In this document: positions 61,791 through 64,000 of the stretch, one piece after another
Layout: each line of letters opens with the position of its first letter
How positions within the stretch are numbered: position 1 is the stretch's first letter
Source of the DNA: Prochlorococcus sp. AG-355-J23
GTDB taxonomy: Bacteria > Cyanobacteriota > Cyanobacteriia > PCC-6307 > Cyanobiaceae
Length of the DNA: 64,000 bases
Assembly: GCA_003278705.1 (NCBI GenBank)
Contig: QCDR01000005.1
Location: forward strand, 18,794 to 82,793
Reading direction: 5' to 3'
Notes under the pieces: model-generated
What the model was told of the DNA's origin: nothing
What the model saw: the letters and a program-made list of their open reading frames with translations, nothing else
The model's database searches: none
Program-made: the position numbers and the translations under genes

Positions 61791-64000
61791 TTGGTACATA
61801 TCAACCAGGTCGAGTTTGAAAATTTTAAATCTTTTGGGGGGAATGTAAAAATTCCTCTTGAAGAAGGTTTTACAGTGGTTACAGGTCCTAACGGTTCTGG
61901 GAAAAGTAATATTTTAGATGGAATTTTATTCTGTTTAGGTTTAGCTAATAGTAGAGGGATGAGGGCTGAAAGATTACCAGATCTTATAAATAACTCTAAA
62001 GTTAAAGAGGGTAAGTCATCAGAGACATCTGTATCGGTAAAGTTTAATATTCAAGATTGGTCTCCCAGAGAGGATCTTCCGCCTTTGGAAATAGAAGAAG
62101 AAGAAATTTCCCTTAATAAAGATCAAAAAGAATGGGTAGTTTCTAGAAAATTAAGGCTTATGCCAGGTGGTTCTTATGCTTCGACTTATACTTCTGATGG
62201 AAAACAATGTACTTTGCAACAAATACAGAGAATATTAAGGGATATTAGTGTTGATCCAGATGGTAGCAATGTTGTTATGCAGGGTGATGTAACAAGAATA
62301 GTATCAATGAATAATAAAGAGAGGAGAAATCTTATTGATGAATTAGCAGGAGTAGCACTTTTTGATACAAGAATAGAACAAACTAATGCAAAGTTAAATG
62401 ACGTATTCGAAAGACAAGAAAGATGTGAAATTTTAGAAAATGAGTTGCAATCTAGTAAAAGTAAGCTTGAAAAAGAATGTGAAAAAGCAAAGCGATATAA
62501 AGAGTTTAAGGCAAAACTTCTTACTCTAATGGATTTAGAGAAAGTTCTTATTTATGATAAACAAGTTAAGCATGTTGAATCTATAGAAAAAAAAGAAACT
62601 GAAATTGAAAAAAATAAAATATTATTTAATAAACAAAAAGAATCTATTAGTAAAGAAATATCAGTTTTAGAAGATGCTTTGAAAATACTGGTTGATGAGC
62701 TTAAGGAGAAAGGAGAGGATACTTTGATAAAAGTGAATTCTGATATTGGAAGTATTAATTCAAGCTTGAGAGAACTTGATAGGATATCAAGTCTTAATAA
62801 AGAAGAAGGTATTAAAATACAAAAGCAGAGAGATGAAATTTCAATTTCTAAGAGGAATATAGAGTCTGAAAAGATGAGACAAGAAAATTTCGATGATAAT
62901 TTTTTAAATCAATTGAACGTGCAAATTGATGATCTCACTTTAAAACACAAATTATCCAGAAAAAAACTTTCTGATGCGGCTGGAGAATCTGGAGAATTTT
63001 CAAAACAAAGTATCAAATTAAATGCTGAGCTTGAAAGTATAAAAAATCAAATTAATCCTTTGGAAATAAAAAAAAGGAAAATTGAAGAAGAAACTATTCA
63101 AAATAATATTCAAAAAGATGAGATATTGTCTCAGATTGACGCTTTAGACTTAGAAAAGCAAAAACTTTTTGAGGGAAACCAAAGAAAAAAAGAGACATCC
63201 GATACAAAGAATAAAAACTTGGTAAGTAATGGCTCAGAAATTAATTCTTTAAAAAATGAAATTGATTTATTAATTAAAACTAAATCAAGGCTAAACAACG
63301 AGCAATTAAGGCTTGAAAAGGATTTATCTAGATTCGAAAGCAGGAAGGAAGCTTTAAATGAATCTAGAGGTTCATATGCTCTCAGAATTCTCTTAGAGGC
63401 AGGGTTAGAAGGTATACATGGTTATGTAGCTCAACTTGGAGAAGTCAGTGAGAAAAATAGATATGCATTAGAAATTGCTGCTGGAAATAGATTAGGACAA
63501 ATTGTTGTTGACCATGATTATATTGCCGCTAAAGCAATTGAAATCCTTAAAAAGAAGAAAGCTGGGAGATTAACTTTCTTACCTTTAAATAGAATTAAAA
63601 GTCAAAAAAAGAATTATGCAATTTCAAGATTTGAAAATAACAGGGAGAATGGATTTATTGATAAAGCTATTAATCTAATTACTTTTGATGAAGTCTATTC
63701 AGATGTTTTTCGATATGTTTTTGGAGATACTTTGGTTTTTTCAGACTTATCCTCAGCTAGGTTATCTACACAAAAAAATAGGTTGGTTACCTTAAGTGGT
63801 GAATTATTAGAAGCAAGTGGAGCTATTACAGGAGGAAGTAAGTTAAATAAAGATTTGGCTTATAGGTTTGGAATTAATAATGATATTGATGATTCTAGTC
63901 CTATAAAAGAAAGATTATTAGTTATCGAAGAAGCTTTAAAAGAGTCAAATAATGATTTGATAATAAAAAATAATAGACTTAGTAAATTAGATTCTAACCG
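61791..64000 (+). CDS. smc: Chromosome segregation protein SMC (3' truncated by window)
   Basis: TTG start; INQVEFENFKSFGGNVKIPLEEGFTVVTGPNGSGKSNILDGILFCLGL (Walker A), long coiled coil, hinge region; absent from the track because it runs off the end. Confidence 0.95.
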   Translation, partial: MVHINQVEFENFKSFGGNVKIPLEEGFTVVTGPNGSGKSNILDGILFCLGLANSRGMRAERLPDLINNSKVKEGKSSETSVSVKFNIQDWSPREDLPPLEIEEEEISLNKDQKEWVVSRKLRLMPGGSYASTYTSDGKQCTLQQIQRILRDISVDPDGSNVVMQGDVTRIVSMNNKERRNLIDELAGVALFDTRIEQTNAKLNDVFERQERCEILENELQSSKSKLEKECEKAKRYKEFKAKLLTLMDLEKVLIYDKQVKHVESIEKKETEIEKNKILFNKQKESISKEISVLEDALKILVDELKEKGEDTLIKVNSDIGSINSSLRELDRISSLNKEEGIKIQKQRDEISISKRNIESEKMRQENFDDNFLNQLNVQIDDLTLKHKLSRKKLSDAAGESGEFSKQSIKLNAELESIKNQINPLEIKKRKIEEETIQNNIQKDEILSQIDALDLEKQKLFEGNQRKKETSDTKNKNLVSNGSEINSLKNEIDLLIKTKSRLNNEQLRLEKDLSRFESRKEALNESRGSYALRILLEAGLEGIHGYVAQLGEVSEKNRYALEIAAGNRLGQIVVDHDYIAAKAIEILKKKKAGRLTFLPLNRIKSQKKNYAISRFENNRENGFIDKAINLITFDEVYSDVFRYVFGDTLVFSDLSSARLSTQKNRLVTLSGELLEASGAITGGSKLNKDLAYRFGINNDIDDSSPIKERLLVIEEALKESNNDLIIKNNRLSKLDSN

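Overview
AT-rich window that looks like the dnaN end of a high-light-adapted Prochlorococcus chromosome (dnaN-purL-purF-gyrA order, flavodiiron pair, tmRNA tag ANKIVSFSRQTAPVAA). It starts inside dnaN and ends inside smc. Most of it is ordinary, densely packed housekeeping genes. The best candidate for something new is a pair of short insert-like segments that share one architecture. One lies after guaA (about 35,961-37,494) and one after argJ (about 55,079-56,381). In each, the 3' end of the housekeeping gene reappears 1.3-1.5 kb downstream as a displaced copy, with only synonymous differences across the terminal codons. Inside each boundary lie element-specific tandem direct repeats with an 11-bp period: (GGTTTCCCTCA)2 after guaA and (AATATGACACT)2 after argJ. 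Each segment has one repeat pair at one end and two pairs spaced 61-62 bp apart at the other. No integrase gene is visible in either segment or elsewhere in the window. I interpret them as small, possibly non-autonomous integrative elements that target the 3' ends of protein-coding genes and carry small cargo: a predicted sRNA and small ORFs in one, a triplicated zinc-ribbon protein with a GIY-YIG-like tail in the other. Other notes: a circularly permuted two-piece tmRNA, a perfect 30-bp tandem repeat in ftsY, a Cas4/RecB-like nuclease next to the guaA element, and several short ORFs missing from the supplied track.
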